Source of the DNA: QVMG01 sp032073245 | GTDB taxonomy: Bacteria > Bacteroidota > Bacteroidia > Bacteroidales > Tannerellaceae | Direction: 5' to 3' | DNA: 64,000 nucleotides | NCBI GenBank assembly: GCA_032073245.1 | Contig: DAMANX010000005.1 | Coordinates: 62,001-126,000 of the forward strand | Shown here: positions 1 to 7,834 of the stretch, piece by piece | How the letters are laid out: each line of letters begins with the position of its first letter | How positions within the stretch are numbered: the stretch's first letter is position 1 | Notes under the pieces: generated by a model | Told to the model about the DNA's origin: nothing | Databases searched by the model: none | Seen by the model: the letters and a program-made list of their open reading frames with translations, nothing else | Translations under genes and position numbers: made by a program

Positions 1-233
1 GTGCCTGAAGTGCAAACAACTGCAGCGGGTCTTCCACCATGCAGTGACAGTCCTAAGGCAAAGAATCCGGCGCTTCGTTCGTCGGTAACAGAATGGCATG
101 CGAAATAAGTGTCGTTTACCAGCGTATGTACAATAGGTGAATTCCGGCTTCCCGGACACAATACTACGTTTTTCACCTCATGTTCTTTGAGCAATGCCGC
201 CAGTTGCAGGATGCTCTTTTTGTTTGTTAGCAT
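1..233 (-). CDS. menD: MenD, N-terminal part (cut by window edge)
   Basis: This is the first 77 codons of 2-succinyl-5-enolpyruvyl-6-hydroxy-3-cyclohexene-1-carboxylate synthase, the ThDP enzyme that adds 2-oxoglutarate to isochorismate in menaquinone synthesis. The translation contains LCPGSRNSP (residues 25-33) and DERSAGFFALG (51-61), both typical of the MenD N-terminus. Glu52 lies where the ThDP-activating glutamate is expected. The rest of the gene lies outside the window. It follows menF on the same strand after a 105-bp gap that carries a repeat, so it is probably the third gene of a men operon. I am confident of the family; the start ATG at 231-233 is the only sensible one. Confidence 0.93.
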   Translation of the reverse strand, partial: MLTNKKSILQLAALLKEHEVKNVVLCPGSRNSPIVHTLVNDTYFACHSVTDERSAGFFALGLSLHGGRPAAVVCTSG

Positions 234-235
234 AA

Positions 236-341
236 TATAAGTAGTGATGAGCGATGAGTGGTGAGCGATGAGTGATAGGTATATTCAGCTTACTGGGAAG
301 AAGTTAATTACCCACCACTCATAGCTCATCTCTCACCGCTA
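236..341. repeat. Intergenic GAGCGATGAGTGGT-type inverted repeat between menF and menD
   Basis: The left side reads GTGATGAGCGATGAGTGGTG and the right side (about 312-341) reads the complement, CCACTCATAGCTCATCTCTC. The two can pair into an imperfect hairpin. The same words recur at 9122-9146 with 9218-9241, and at 34823-34843, so this is a small dispersed repeat family. It lies inside the putative men operon, downstream of the menF stop. Confidence 0.7.
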
Positions 342-1400
342 TATAAGTGTTTTCATCGTCTGCATCTTATCCTCCGTTTCCTGCCATTCTTCATCGGCAG
401 TTGCAAGGGGTAATAAACCGCTTCCGGCAAACAGTGTCAATAGTCTGGGTGCAACCTGCATACAGCGTAAATTGACATATAATTCTGTTTTCCCATCCGG
501 GCGAAGCCATCCGAGGAAACCTGAGTAATATTCTCTGTCATAACCTTCAAAATCGCGGATAAACCAAAAAGCTTCTTCTTTCGGCAAGCCACACACAGCA
601 GGTGTTGGATGCAGTAGTTTTAATAAGTCGCCAATATATTCCACATCCGGCAATTGAAAGCGAAAGTCGGTTAATAGATGGGATACTTCTCCTGCTTTGA
701 TAGCATAGGGACCTTTTTCCGTTGGTTCAATACCAACTGCAGTCAATTGATTGTAAATATAATCGGAAACCATGCGTTGTTCTTCAAAGTTCTTTTCGCT
801 CCAAACCAGAGGCATTTGTCCATTAACAAGTGGTTGTGTTCCTGCCAAGGCAACTGTTTGCCAGTCGCCGTTCTCGCCGGCAAGTAAAAGTTCCGGGGTA
901 CTTCCCATCCAAGTTCCGGTAATAGGAGTATGGAAGAGATACACATACGACTGTGTGTATTTGTAACAAGCCTTAAGAAAAGCTTCTGCCGGCGAAAATG
1001 TTTCCGGACGCATCAATTTCAATTGCCGTGAAAAAACAACTTTATCCAGATATCCGTCGCTCAACGGTTCCAGAAATTGATGAAAGCGTTTCTTGTAACG
1101 GGGAGATATAGATGCTTTAACAGGTGTTTCTTCTGTTTCCGTACCGAAAGGAGATTCTTCAGGATATTCCCAACTTGTTTCTTCTGCTTCGAGGAAAACA
1201 ATCGGGGTGTGGTTTGTAATACCAAAAGGAGCTATCACATAACCTTCTCTTCCGTTTAATTCTTCAAAATCAAATAAAGTCTGTATTGCATCTTCTGGTG
1301 CCGCCACAAACCGGAGTTTATTCTCACCCGGGAGGCGGTAGACCACAAAGTTGCGATTCTCCTGGATAGCCGTGTCGATGGCTGAATAAACATGTTCCAT
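339..1400 (-). CDS. menF: Isochorismate synthase MenF
   Basis: Chorismate-utilising enzyme that converts chorismate to isochorismate, the entry step of menaquinone synthesis. At 353 residues it is shorter than E. coli MenF because the N-terminal half is reduced, as is usual in Bacteroidales. Family signatures are DKVVFSRQ in the middle, GSTPELLL near residue 168, then GFLGWLRPDGKTELYVNLRC and FAGSGLLP in the C-terminal chorismate-binding core. It starts 4 bp after the stop of the HAD-hotdog gene, and menD follows, so the three are probably co-transcribed. EntC and PabB share the fold, but the menD neighbour decides the call. Confidence 0.92.
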   Translation of the reverse strand: MEHVYSAIDTAIQENRNFVVYRLPGENKLRFVAAPEDAIQTLFDFEELNGREGYVIAPFGITNHTPIVFLEAEETSWEYPEESPFGTETEETPVKASISPRYKKRFHQFLEPLSDGYLDKVVFSRQLKLMRPETFSPAEAFLKACYKYTQSYVYLFHTPITGTWMGSTPELLLAGENGDWQTVALAGTQPLVNGQMPLVWSEKNFEEQRMVSDYIYNQLTAVGIEPTEKGPYAIKAGEVSHLLTDFRFQLPDVEYIGDLLKLLHPTPAVCGLPKEEAFWFIRDFEGYDREYYSGFLGWLRPDGKTELYVNLRCMQVAPRLLTLFAGSGLLPLATADEEWQETEDKMQTMKTLI

Positions 1401-1404
1401 ATCT

Positions 1405-2637
1405 TTATTTTTTCTTTATTACACTATTTACTACTCGTATAGATGAAACCAATTTGTCCATCGATGTATAAACGTTCACATCCCATACATGAGAAGAACG
1501 TCCTTTATGGATAATGGTTCCGACTGCACGCACTGTGTCACCTTCATATGCCGATGACATGTGATTGCCGCTTACCTGCATTCCGACCACTATTTCATCC
1601 GGTTTGCATAGAATCATAGAACCTAAACCTGCTACGGTTTCGGCCAAAGCCAATGTTGCTCCCCCGTGAAGAATACCAAAAGGCTGGCGGGTGCGCATAT
1701 CAACCGGCATAGTTGCTTCTACCCGTTCCTTGGAAGCAAAAGTATATTGAATTCCGAGATTTCCCATCAGTGCATGTTGTGCTCTCTCATTGAGTTCATC
1801 CAATGGTATGGTCGTTTCCCGAATTTCTGCCAGAATCACCTTTTCCAAAGCAGCTGCTACACCGTCTTCCTCGTTAGAGTAGGTGGTATAATCAGCGCAA
1901 CTCTTTACCGAATCTTCCGCATTTCCCATAGCAATACCTATTCCTGCCAATTGTAGCATAGGTATGTCACAGGTTCCATCTCCAATCGCCATTACCTGTT
2001 CGCGGTCAATATTCAGCTTATCCATTAGAACAGCTAAAGTATTGCCTTTGTTGATCCCTTGCGGAACAACTTCCAAAAAATAGGGTTCTGAAGGGAATAC
2101 GTCGAGCACCCCGTTCAATCTCCTTTTCCAGTGTGCTTCCAAATTATTTAGCGCCTCATCATTATCACTCACAAGTACACATTTACATGGGCTAAAGTTA
2201 ATTGCTTCAGAAAAGGACTTTGCCCAGACAATTTCCATGTTGTTTAATTCCGCTTCAGCCTTTATATGAGGATTATCCGGACTATCCGTTATGATGTAAT
2301 CCTCATGATAGGTGAAGATGGGGAAATTATTCTTTTTTGCTTTCTTCTCAAGATATGGAATTTGTTCCGGCTCTATGCGTTTTTCGAAGAGCAGTGTACC
2401 TGTTTTTGCATTAAATATCTGACCGCCGTTGTATGACATAATATACCCGCCGTAAATATCAAGCTCCAAAGCCTGTGCAATAGGTAACACCCCATTCGTG
2501 GGCCGGCCGGAAGCCAATACAATGCGCAAGCCCATTTGTTGCACTTTAAGTAAAGCAGCGCGAGTTCCCGGGGTTATCTCTTTATTATCATTTAGTAAGG
2601 TTCCATCTACATCTAACACCAATAACTTATACTTCAT
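1405..2637 (-). CDS. HAD phosphatase fused to DHNA-CoA-thioesterase-like hotdog domain
   Basis: Two enzymes lie in one 410-residue chain. Residues 1-270 are a Cof-type HAD phosphatase: motif I LDVDGTLLND (residues 8-17), motif II ASGRP, and motif IV GDGTCDIPML near residue 220. Residues 280-410 form a PaaI/YdiI-type hotdog thioesterase with GILHGGATLALAETVAG near residue 322, including the expected catalytic Glu. Hotdog proteins of this kind hydrolyse 1,4-dihydroxy-2-naphthoyl-CoA (MenI step). The position 4 bp upstream of menF supports that role by inference. The phosphatase substrate is unknown. A -7-like box TACTTTTG lies upstream (2663-2670, minus strand). Confidence 0.88.
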   Translation of the reverse strand: MKYKLLVLDVDGTLLNDNKEITPGTRAALLKVQQMGLRIVLASGRPTNGVLPIAQALELDIYGGYIMSYNGGQIFNAKTGTLLFEKRIEPEQIPYLEKKAKKNNFPIFTYHEDYIITDSPDNPHIKAEAELNNMEIVWAKSFSEAINFSPCKCVLVSDNDEALNNLEAHWKRRLNGVLDVFPSEPYFLEVVPQGINKGNTLAVLMDKLNIDREQVMAIGDGTCDIPMLQLAGIGIAMGNAEDSVKSCADYTTYSNEEDGVAAALEKVILAEIRETTIPLDELNERAQHALMGNLGIQYTFASKERVEATMPVDMRTRQPFGILHGGATLALAETVAGLGSMILCKPDEIVVGMQVSGNHMSSAYEGDTVRAVGTIIHKGRSSHVWDVNVYTSMDKLVSSIRVVNSVIKKK

Positions 2638-3060
2638 AATGTTTTTTGTTTGGTTTCTCTTGCAAAAGTACGGAAAAACGTTGTATGGAGCATAATGGAA
2701 TACATATAAATTGTATTAATACCACTAATAATTTAGAGTAATCGGATATTAGAGAGAATCTAATCTCATAAAAAAGCAGATGTATATCTATGTCCTACTT
2801 AAATGGATGTAAGTACTAGTATGTTTTTAGTTAAGTTGTTTTTTGTTCTTGACAATTATCAAGAAACTTCCCGACAATTATCAAGAAGTTTCCCGATAAC
2901 TGTCATGAAGCTTCCCGATAATTGTCGTGAACAGTTTTCTAATGAACAGCCCGCGCATATAGAGTTTCTTGAAAATCTTTAAAATAGTTAAGCATTATTT
3001 TGTATGTTTGTAATTGCTTAGATTGAGAAAACAAGTGATAAACTAATATCATAATAAGTT
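2638..3060. other. Divergent intergenic region (men operon / DUF362 gene)
   Basis: No gene is seen in these 423 bp. The region holds the men-operon promoter candidate (2663-2670, minus strand) and a four-unit 22-bp repeat array (2851-2938). About 60 AT-rich bases before the DUF362 start include TATGTTTG at 3002-3009, which fits a -7 box for that gene. Confidence 0.6.
2851..2938. repeat. Four 22-bp tandem units, partly self-complementary
   Basis: Units start at 2851, 2873, 2895 and 2917. Units 1-2 begin GACAATTATCAAGAA and units 3-4 begin GATAACTGTC or GATAATTGTC. The latter is the reverse complement of GACAATTATC, so the array can also fold on itself. Each of the first three units ends CTTCCC or TTTCCC. 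It lies about 120 bp upstream of the DUF362 gene. Arrays with the same period but different sequence occur at 42665-42750 and 62460-62540. Confidence 0.85.
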
Positions 3061-4215
3061 ATGAAAAGGCGTAATTTCTTCCGGGCTATTGTTGCTGGCG
3101 GTGTAGGAGCTGCAGTAACTCCTATCATCAAGGCGGCCCCGTCATTAACTCAGGTGAAAGAAAAACCGGAAACAAATATTGATACGGCAAAAGCAATTCC
3201 CCGCACTGCGAATTCAATGCCGGGCAAGTATCCGGGTAGGGTGGTGAAAGTTGACCATCCCGGATGCATAATAGATGGCAGGCCGTCTGAACCGGCAGCC
3301 TATGAAATGCTGAAGAATTGTCTCTTGCAATTAACCGGCGAAACAGATTTGAAAAAAGCTTGGTTGCAATTTGTCGGACCGGAAGATATTATCGGTATTA
3401 AAGTGAATCCGATAGCAGGACGATTATTATCTACTTCGCATGCCATTACTCAATCTATAGTGAAACAATTGGAGGAAGCAGGTATTCCACGTGATAGATT
3501 AGTGATATGGGACCGGCGGCAAGAGAATCTGGATGAGGCTGATTATACGGAAGCAAACTATCCGGAAATTAAGATTTCCTCTACAGAATGTTATGATGAG
3601 AACAAAAGTTATATTAATGCAGAAGGACGCTATTACAGTGAAGACCGGATAGATAAAAATCATTTCCTTTATGCCGATGTGGAAGGTGAGTATGATGCTT
3701 ACACGATGCCTTATATGGTGAATGGAGGAAAATATTCATACTTTACGAAGATATGCACGGAAGAAGTGACCAAAATTATTAATGTACCTATACTAAAGAA
3801 CGCAGGAGCATCGGTTACAGTATGTATGAAGAATCTTGGTTTTGGTTCCATAACCAATACCCAACGGCTTCATACGGCTTTGTGGCATGAAACATCTGCT
3901 TATGTTTGTGCTTTTCCTCCTATCCGTGATAAGGTGGTGTTGAATATAGCCGATGGTATCATCGGATGTTTTGATGGAGGCCCTGCGGCTAATCCTCAGT
4001 TTATAACCCAATATAAGACAGTATTGGCTGGAACCGACCCGGTTGCAGTAGACCGTATTGCCCATGATATAATTATCGGGAAACGGATTGAAGAAGGAAT
4101 ACAAAAGGAGGATCGTCCCGGTTCACTTAGTTTTATGGAGATTGCACAGGGCTTGAAGTTAGGAGTTGCTGACCGTGACAAGATAGAACTTGTTGAATTG
4201 ACAATTGATAATTGA
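3061..4215 (+). CDS. DUF362 domain protein with Tat signal
   Basis: A 384-residue protein of the DUF362 family, whose function is not established. The N-terminus MKRRNFFRAIVAGGVGAA is a twin-arginine signal with a short hydrophobic stretch, so export of a folded protein is likely. Family blocks include IGIKVNPIAGR, VPILKNAGASVTVCMKNLGF and VLNIADGIIGCFDGGP. No ferredoxin-type cysteine cluster is present, unlike longer DUF362 members. It ends two bases before the DUF6599 gene start and shares a hairpin-forming repeat with it, so the two are probably co-expressed and may act together in the envelope. Confidence 0.85.
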   Translation: MKRRNFFRAIVAGGVGAAVTPIIKAAPSLTQVKEKPETNIDTAKAIPRTANSMPGKYPGRVVKVDHPGCIIDGRPSEPAAYEMLKNCLLQLTGETDLKKAWLQFVGPEDIIGIKVNPIAGRLLSTSHAITQSIVKQLEEAGIPRDRLVIWDRRQENLDEADYTEANYPEIKISSTECYDENKSYINAEGRYYSEDRIDKNHFLYADVEGEYDAYTMPYMVNGGKYSYFTKICTEEVTKIINVPILKNAGASVTVCMKNLGFGSITNTQRLHTALWHETSAYVCAFPPIRDKVVLNIADGIIGCFDGGPAANPQFITQYKTVLAGTDPVAVDRIAHDIIIGKRIEEGIQKEDRPGSLSFMEIAQGLKLGVADRDKIELVELTIDN

Positions 4216-4289
4216 TAATGAAAAGGAAAATATTATTATTCTTTCTCCTCTCTATTGCTTTCTCCCAATTATCAATTGCCTATTGTCAA
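4198..4289. repeat. Inverted repeat spanning a stop/start junction and a signal peptide
   Basis: The left arm at 4198-4220 (TTGACAATTGATAATTGATA then ATG) and the right arm at 4267-4289 (complement, about four mismatches) flank a 46-base loop. The left arm supplies the last codons and stop of the DUF362 gene and the ATG of the next gene. The right arm encodes the end of that gene's signal peptide (SQLSIAYCQLS). This word is a common intergenic repeat in Bacteroidota; here it appears to be used as coding sequence. Confidence 0.75.
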
Positions 4290-4988
4290 CTATCTGTTAC
4301 CAGAGAACGTGTATTCACGGGTTCTGGTCTCTATGGGTTTATGAATGGTGGAGCAGATTTATTTATGGAGTATGGAGTTACTGAATTAGTAACCCGTGAT
4401 ATTGAGTATGAGGGAGAAAAATATACAGTTGATATTTATGAAATGCCAACGCCTGAAGATGCTTTTGGTATTTATTCCATGCATATTTTTCGTTGCCAGC
4501 GTGCAGATACATTAGATTGTATTGATTGCCTATCACCTTATCAGTTACAGGCAGTGGTAGATAATAAATATATTTCGGTGGTATTCCCTTCGGGTTCGGC
4601 GAGGGCACAAAAAATTGCAGATGAAGTAATACGGACGTATCTATCAGAGAAAAGTAAATCATCTCCTTCATTTCCTTCTGGTCTGGCAGGAGATTTACCT
4701 TACTCAGGAGTTATTAAATACTTACGTGGCCCTCTTTCTGCTTCCAGTGCCAGTAAAGACCTGTCAATATTATTAAAAGACATACTCTATTCAGGTATAT
4801 GGTTTCGCGGGGAGCGGGGAGAAGATACTTATAAAGCATATATCCTCTTGTCGAATGCTGCTGAAGCTATCAAACTGAAAGATAGAATTCCAGCAACCGA
4901 CATTATTGAAGAAGGAACCGGTTTCCTTTATGTAAAAGGAGAAGAGAAGGAAGAAGATACTCCTGATTATGGTCCATTTGGTTTTTAA
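4218..4988 (+). CDS. DUF6599 family exported protein
   Basis: A 256-residue protein of Bacteroidota family DUF6599, with no assigned reaction. It has a Sec signal peptide (MKRKILLFFLLSIAFSQLS, cleavage near residue 23). The mature protein carries GSGLYGFMNGGADLFMEYG, the block usually found in this family, and a later GDLPYSGVIKYLRGPL. I chose the ATG at 4218 over the in-frame TTG at 4212 because it begins a clean signal peptide; the upstream stop overlaps the TTG. It follows the Tat-exported DUF362 gene by two bases. Part of the signal peptide is encoded by a dispersed repeat arm. Confidence 0.82.
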   Translation: MKRKILLFFLLSIAFSQLSIAYCQLSVTRERVFTGSGLYGFMNGGADLFMEYGVTELVTRDIEYEGEKYTVDIYEMPTPEDAFGIYSMHIFRCQRADTLDCIDCLSPYQLQAVVDNKYISVVFPSGSARAQKIADEVIRTYLSEKSKSSPSFPSGLAGDLPYSGVIKYLRGPLSASSASKDLSILLKDILYSGIWFRGERGEDTYKAYILLSNAAEAIKLKDRIPATDIIEEGTGFLYVKGEEKEEDTPDYGPFGF

Positions 4989-5009
4989 CAGAAAAAAGAC
5001 ACACCAAAG

Positions 5010-5041
5010 TTTGCATAATACATTCGGATAGAGTAATTTTG
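5010..5041 (+). promoter_or_regulatory. Promoter of rplU-rpmA
   Basis: TTTG (5010-5013), a 20-bp spacer, then TAATTTTG (5034-5041), an exact match to the Bacteroidota -33/-7 pattern. The predicted start near 5046 leaves a leader of about 90 bases before rplU. The leader includes repeated CGGAGA words (5078-5093) and a C-rich stretch. Whether the leader is regulatory cannot be told. Confidence 0.75.
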
Positions 5042-5135
5042 CACACTGATTTTCCGCAGAGGGTAGATAAGAGGAAACGGAGACGGAGACGGAGCCCACC
5101 CCCGGGACATAACCTGTTTAAAGAAATAAAGACAG

Positions 5136-5453
5136 ATGTACGTAATCGTAGAAATTAACGGACAACAGTTCAAAGCAGAACAAGGAAAAAGACTGTTCGT
5201 ACACCACATCCAGAATGTAGAAAGTGGTGCTGTTGTTGAGTTTGACAAAGTATTGTTGGTTGACAACGAAGGTCAGGTAACTGTAGGGTTGCCAACAGTA
5301 GAAGGAGCTAAAGTAGTATGTGAAGTACTTTCTCCACTGGTAAAAGGTGATAAAGTGTTGATCTTCCACAAAAAGAGAAGAAAAGGGTATCGTAAGTTGA
5401 ACGGTCACCGTCAACAGTTTACCGAAGTGAGTATTAAAGAGATTGTAGCTTAA
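5136..5453 (+). CDS. rplU: Ribosomal protein L21
   Basis: Large-subunit protein that contacts 23S rRNA and L20. The 105-residue length is normal. Signatures are MYVIVEINGQQFKAEQGKR at the start and KVLIFHKKRRKGYRKLNGHR near the C-terminus, the KRRK-GYRxxxGHRQ motif of the family. It begins the standard rplU-rpmA pair with L27 21 bp downstream, behind a consensus promoter. Confidence 0.97.
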   Translation: MYVIVEINGQQFKAEQGKRLFVHHIQNVESGAVVEFDKVLLVDNEGQVTVGLPTVEGAKVVCEVLSPLVKGDKVLIFHKKRRKGYRKLNGHRQQFTEVSIKEIVA

Positions 5454-5474
5454 CGTTAAAGAAGTAGTAAGAAA

Positions 5475-5741
5475 ATGGCACATAAAAAAGGTGTAGGTAG
5501 TTCAAAGAACGGCCGTGAATCACATAGCAAAAGATTAGGTGTTAAGCTTTTTGGTGGCGAAACAGCAAAAGCTGGTAACATCCTTGTACGTCAAAGAGGT
5601 ACTGCTCATCACCCAGGTACAAACGTAGGTATTGGTAAAGACCATACATTGTATGCATTGGTGGATGGTGTAGTTGTTTTCTCTAAAGGAAAAGAAAACA
5701 GGTCATTTGTTTCTGTAAAAGAAAGCGAAGCGCAAGCGTAA
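5475..5741 (+). CDS. rpmA: Ribosomal protein L27
   Basis: Large-subunit protein whose N-terminal tail reaches the peptidyl-transferase centre. It has 88 residues and starts MAHKKGVGSSKNGRESHSKR, the usual unprocessed form with no Firmicutes-type leader. GNILVRQRGTAHHPGTNVG is the family signature. It is co-transcribed with rplU and ends just before an intrinsic terminator. Confidence 0.97.
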   Translation: MAHKKGVGSSKNGRESHSKRLGVKLFGGETAKAGNILVRQRGTAHHPGTNVGIGKDHTLYALVDGVVVFSKGKENRSFVSVKESEAQA

Positions 5742-5762
5742 TAGACCTGCAATAAGAATATG

Positions 5763-5797
5763 AAAGCGAAGTATCCTTTGGGTGCTTCGCTTTTTTT
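5763..5797 (+). terminator. Intrinsic terminator after rpmA
   Basis: The stem AAAGCGAAG (5763-5771) pairs with CTTCGCTTT (5785-5793) around a 13-base loop. A run of seven T follows at 5791-5797. Confidence 0.9.
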
Positions 5798-5815
5798 GTC
5801 TAAGTTTGCAAAGCA

Positions 5816-6349
5816 ATGGGGATAAAAATGCAACATATTACTTTTTGTACATTTCTCCTTTTCTGTATCTTCCTCTCTTCTTGTGGAAGTAAGAAAAAGG
5901 TTGTTTTACCTGCCGGATTTAAAGGACCGAATGAACTCTCCCGTCTATATGGAGTAAAGCTAACTCCCAACGATAATATCTATTTATATAATGAAGGAGC
6001 CAAATGGCTGGGCACTCCACATCGTATGGGAGGCAATACACGCAAAGGCGTCGACTGTTCCGGCTTTGTTGTCATTATGTACAGGGAAATATATGGTAAG
6101 CAATTGTCCCGTTCCTCTGCCGATATATTAAAGAAGGATTGTCGGAAGATAAGCCGTTCCAAATTAAGTGAAGGTGACCTGGTTTTCTTTCGAACAGATG
6201 GAAGCCGTAAGAAAACACCTAACCATGTAGGTATATACCTTAAGAACGGACGATTTATCCATACCAGTACTTCCCGTGGTGTAATGGTAAGCAGCTTGAG
6301 CGAACCTTACTATATACGAACCTTCATTACTGGCGGCCGCGTTAAGTAA
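5816..6349 (+). CDS. NlpC/P60 cysteine peptidase lipoprotein
   Basis: Cell-wall endopeptidase family (C40), expected to cut peptide bonds in the peptidoglycan stem. The N-terminus is a lipoprotein signal with lipobox residues IFLSSC (Cys23 lipidated). The catalytic set is visible: Cys81 in GVDCSGF, His137 in NHVGIYL and His149 in RFIHTST. The length of 177 residues is normal for single-domain members. It may start at either of two ATGs (5816 or 5828); the lipobox is the same in both cases. It stands alone after the rpmA terminator and before serS. Confidence 0.9.
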   Translation: MGIKMQHITFCTFLLFCIFLSSCGSKKKVVLPAGFKGPNELSRLYGVKLTPNDNIYLYNEGAKWLGTPHRMGGNTRKGVDCSGFVVIMYREIYGKQLSRSSADILKKDCRKISRSKLSEGDLVFFRTDGSRKKTPNHVGIYLKNGRFIHTSTSRGVMVSSLSEPYYIRTFITGGRVK

Positions 6350-6431
6350 AGAACCTACCTATCTTCAACTTTGCTTTACGCTTTGCTAAGCGATTTTCAA
6401 TTCAACCTTCTACTTTCAACTAATTTATCCT

Positions 6432-6439
6432 TATCTTTG
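6432..6439 (+). promoter_or_regulatory. -7 box of serS
   Basis: TATCTTTG lies 27 bp before the serS ATG, with no clear TTTG at the expected distance upstream. It is likely the -7 element of the serS promoter. Confidence 0.55.
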
Positions 6440-6466
6440 CCGCTCAATTAATTAAGAGTAAATTAT

Positions 6467-7738
6467 ATGTTGACGCTTAAAGTTATCACAGAGAATACGG
6501 ATGAAGTAATCCGTCGATTGGCAAAAAAGAACTTCGACGCGAAAGAAATCATCGGTAAAGTAATTGAATTAGATACAATCAGACGTGGCAGTCAGACACA
6601 GTTAGATGCAAACCTTGCAGAACGCAACCGCATATCGAAATCCATTGGTCAATTGATGAAAGAAGGCAAGAAGGATGAAGCAGAAGCTGCCCGTGCCGAA
6701 GTTGCTCAAATGAAAGAAACAAGCAAGGAGCTTGAAGGTAAAAAGGAAAAGGCTGAAAAAGAAATGTATGATTTGCTTGTGCAGATACCTAATCTTCCTC
6801 ATGAATCTGTTCCTGAAGGGAGAGTGGCAGAGGATAATATTATCGAAAAGACAGGCGGGGTTATACCAAAGCTCGGACCGGATGCAGTGCCTCATTGGGA
6901 ACTGACAAAGAAATATGATTTGATTGACTTTGAGTTGGGTGTAAAGATTACTGGAGCCGGTTTTCCTGTTTATAAAGGAATGGGATGCCGCCTGCAAAGG
7001 GCTTTGATTAATTTCTTTCTTGATAACGCGCGTGAAGCAGGTTATCTGGAAATACAACCTCCTTATATGGTAAATGCTGATTCTGCTTATGGTACAGGAA
7101 ACTTACCTGATAAAGAAGGACAGATGTATCATGCAACTGTGGATGACCTTTATTTGATTCCCACAGCAGAAATACCTGTTACCAATATTTACAGGGATGT
7201 GATTCTGAATGAAAGTGATTTTCCAGTAAAGAATACAGCTTATTCTGCTTGTTTCCGTCGTGAAGCAGGTTCTTATGGAAAAGATGTACGTGGATTGAAC
7301 CGTTTGCATCAGTTCGATAAAGTAGAGATTGTACGGATAGACAAACCTGAGCACTCTTATGAATCTCTTAAAGAAATGGTAAATTACGTGCAATCACTTG
7401 TAGATAAACTGGAATTGCCTTGGCGTATCCTGCGTCTTTGTGGAGGTGATATGAGCTTTACATCTGCATTGACATTTGACTTTGAAGTATATTCAGCAGC
7501 ACAGGAACGTTGGTTGGAAGTAAGTTCTGTATCAAACTTCGAAAGCTATCAGGCAAACCGTCTGAAATGTCGCTATCGCGATGAAAACAAGAAAACCCAA
7601 CTATGTCATACATTAAATGGTAGCGCTTTGGCTTTACCACGTATTGTAGCTGCTTTACTTGAGAATAACCAAACTCCGGAAGGTATTCGTATTCCAAAGG
7701 CTTTGGTTCCATATACAGGATTTGAAATAATTAAATAA
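6467..7738 (+). CDS. serS: Seryl-tRNA synthetase
   Basis: Charges tRNA-Ser and tRNA-Sec with serine. The 423-residue length is normal. Residues 28-105 form the two-helix coiled-coil arm rich in Lys, Glu and Ala that binds the long variable arm of tRNA-Ser. Class II motif 2 is FRREAGSYGKDVRGLNRLHQ and motif 3 is NGSALALPRIVAALLENNQ. It is monocistronic, followed by a palindromic intergenic repeat. Confidence 0.97.
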   Translation: MLTLKVITENTDEVIRRLAKKNFDAKEIIGKVIELDTIRRGSQTQLDANLAERNRISKSIGQLMKEGKKDEAEAARAEVAQMKETSKELEGKKEKAEKEMYDLLVQIPNLPHESVPEGRVAEDNIIEKTGGVIPKLGPDAVPHWELTKKYDLIDFELGVKITGAGFPVYKGMGCRLQRALINFFLDNAREAGYLEIQPPYMVNADSAYGTGNLPDKEGQMYHATVDDLYLIPTAEIPVTNIYRDVILNESDFPVKNTAYSACFRREAGSYGKDVRGLNRLHQFDKVEIVRIDKPEHSYESLKEMVNYVQSLVDKLELPWRILRLCGGDMSFTSALTFDFEVYSAAQERWLEVSSVSNFESYQANRLKCRYRDENKKTQLCHTLNGSALALPRIVAALLENNQTPEGIRIPKALVPYTGFEIIK

Positions 7739-7740
7739 GG

Positions 7741-7819
7741 AGTAAGAAGTATGAAGTGAGAAGTAAGAAGAGCTAACGCATATTTTTCTTCTTACTACTT
7801 ACTTCATACTTCTTACTTC
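7741..7819. repeat. Inverted repeat AGTAAGAAGTATGAAG
   Basis: The left arm (7741-7771) is built of AGTAAGAAGTATGAAGTGAG words and the right arm (7785-7819) is its imperfect complement ending TACTTCATACTTCTTACTT. The arms enclose only about 13 bases, so RNA from serS would fold into a long A/G-T/C hairpin. It fills the gap between two co-directional genes. Confidence 0.8.
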
Positions 7820-7834
7820 AAAAAATATAAAACT

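Noticed and set aside
2851..2938. CRISPR-like array
   Set aside because: The units are contiguous with no unique spacers, and no cas genes are in the window; the same holds at 42665 and 62460.
5045..5135. L21 autoregulatory leader
   Set aside because: A 90-base leader with repeated CGGAGA words exists, but I could not draw a convincing conserved structure from one sequence.
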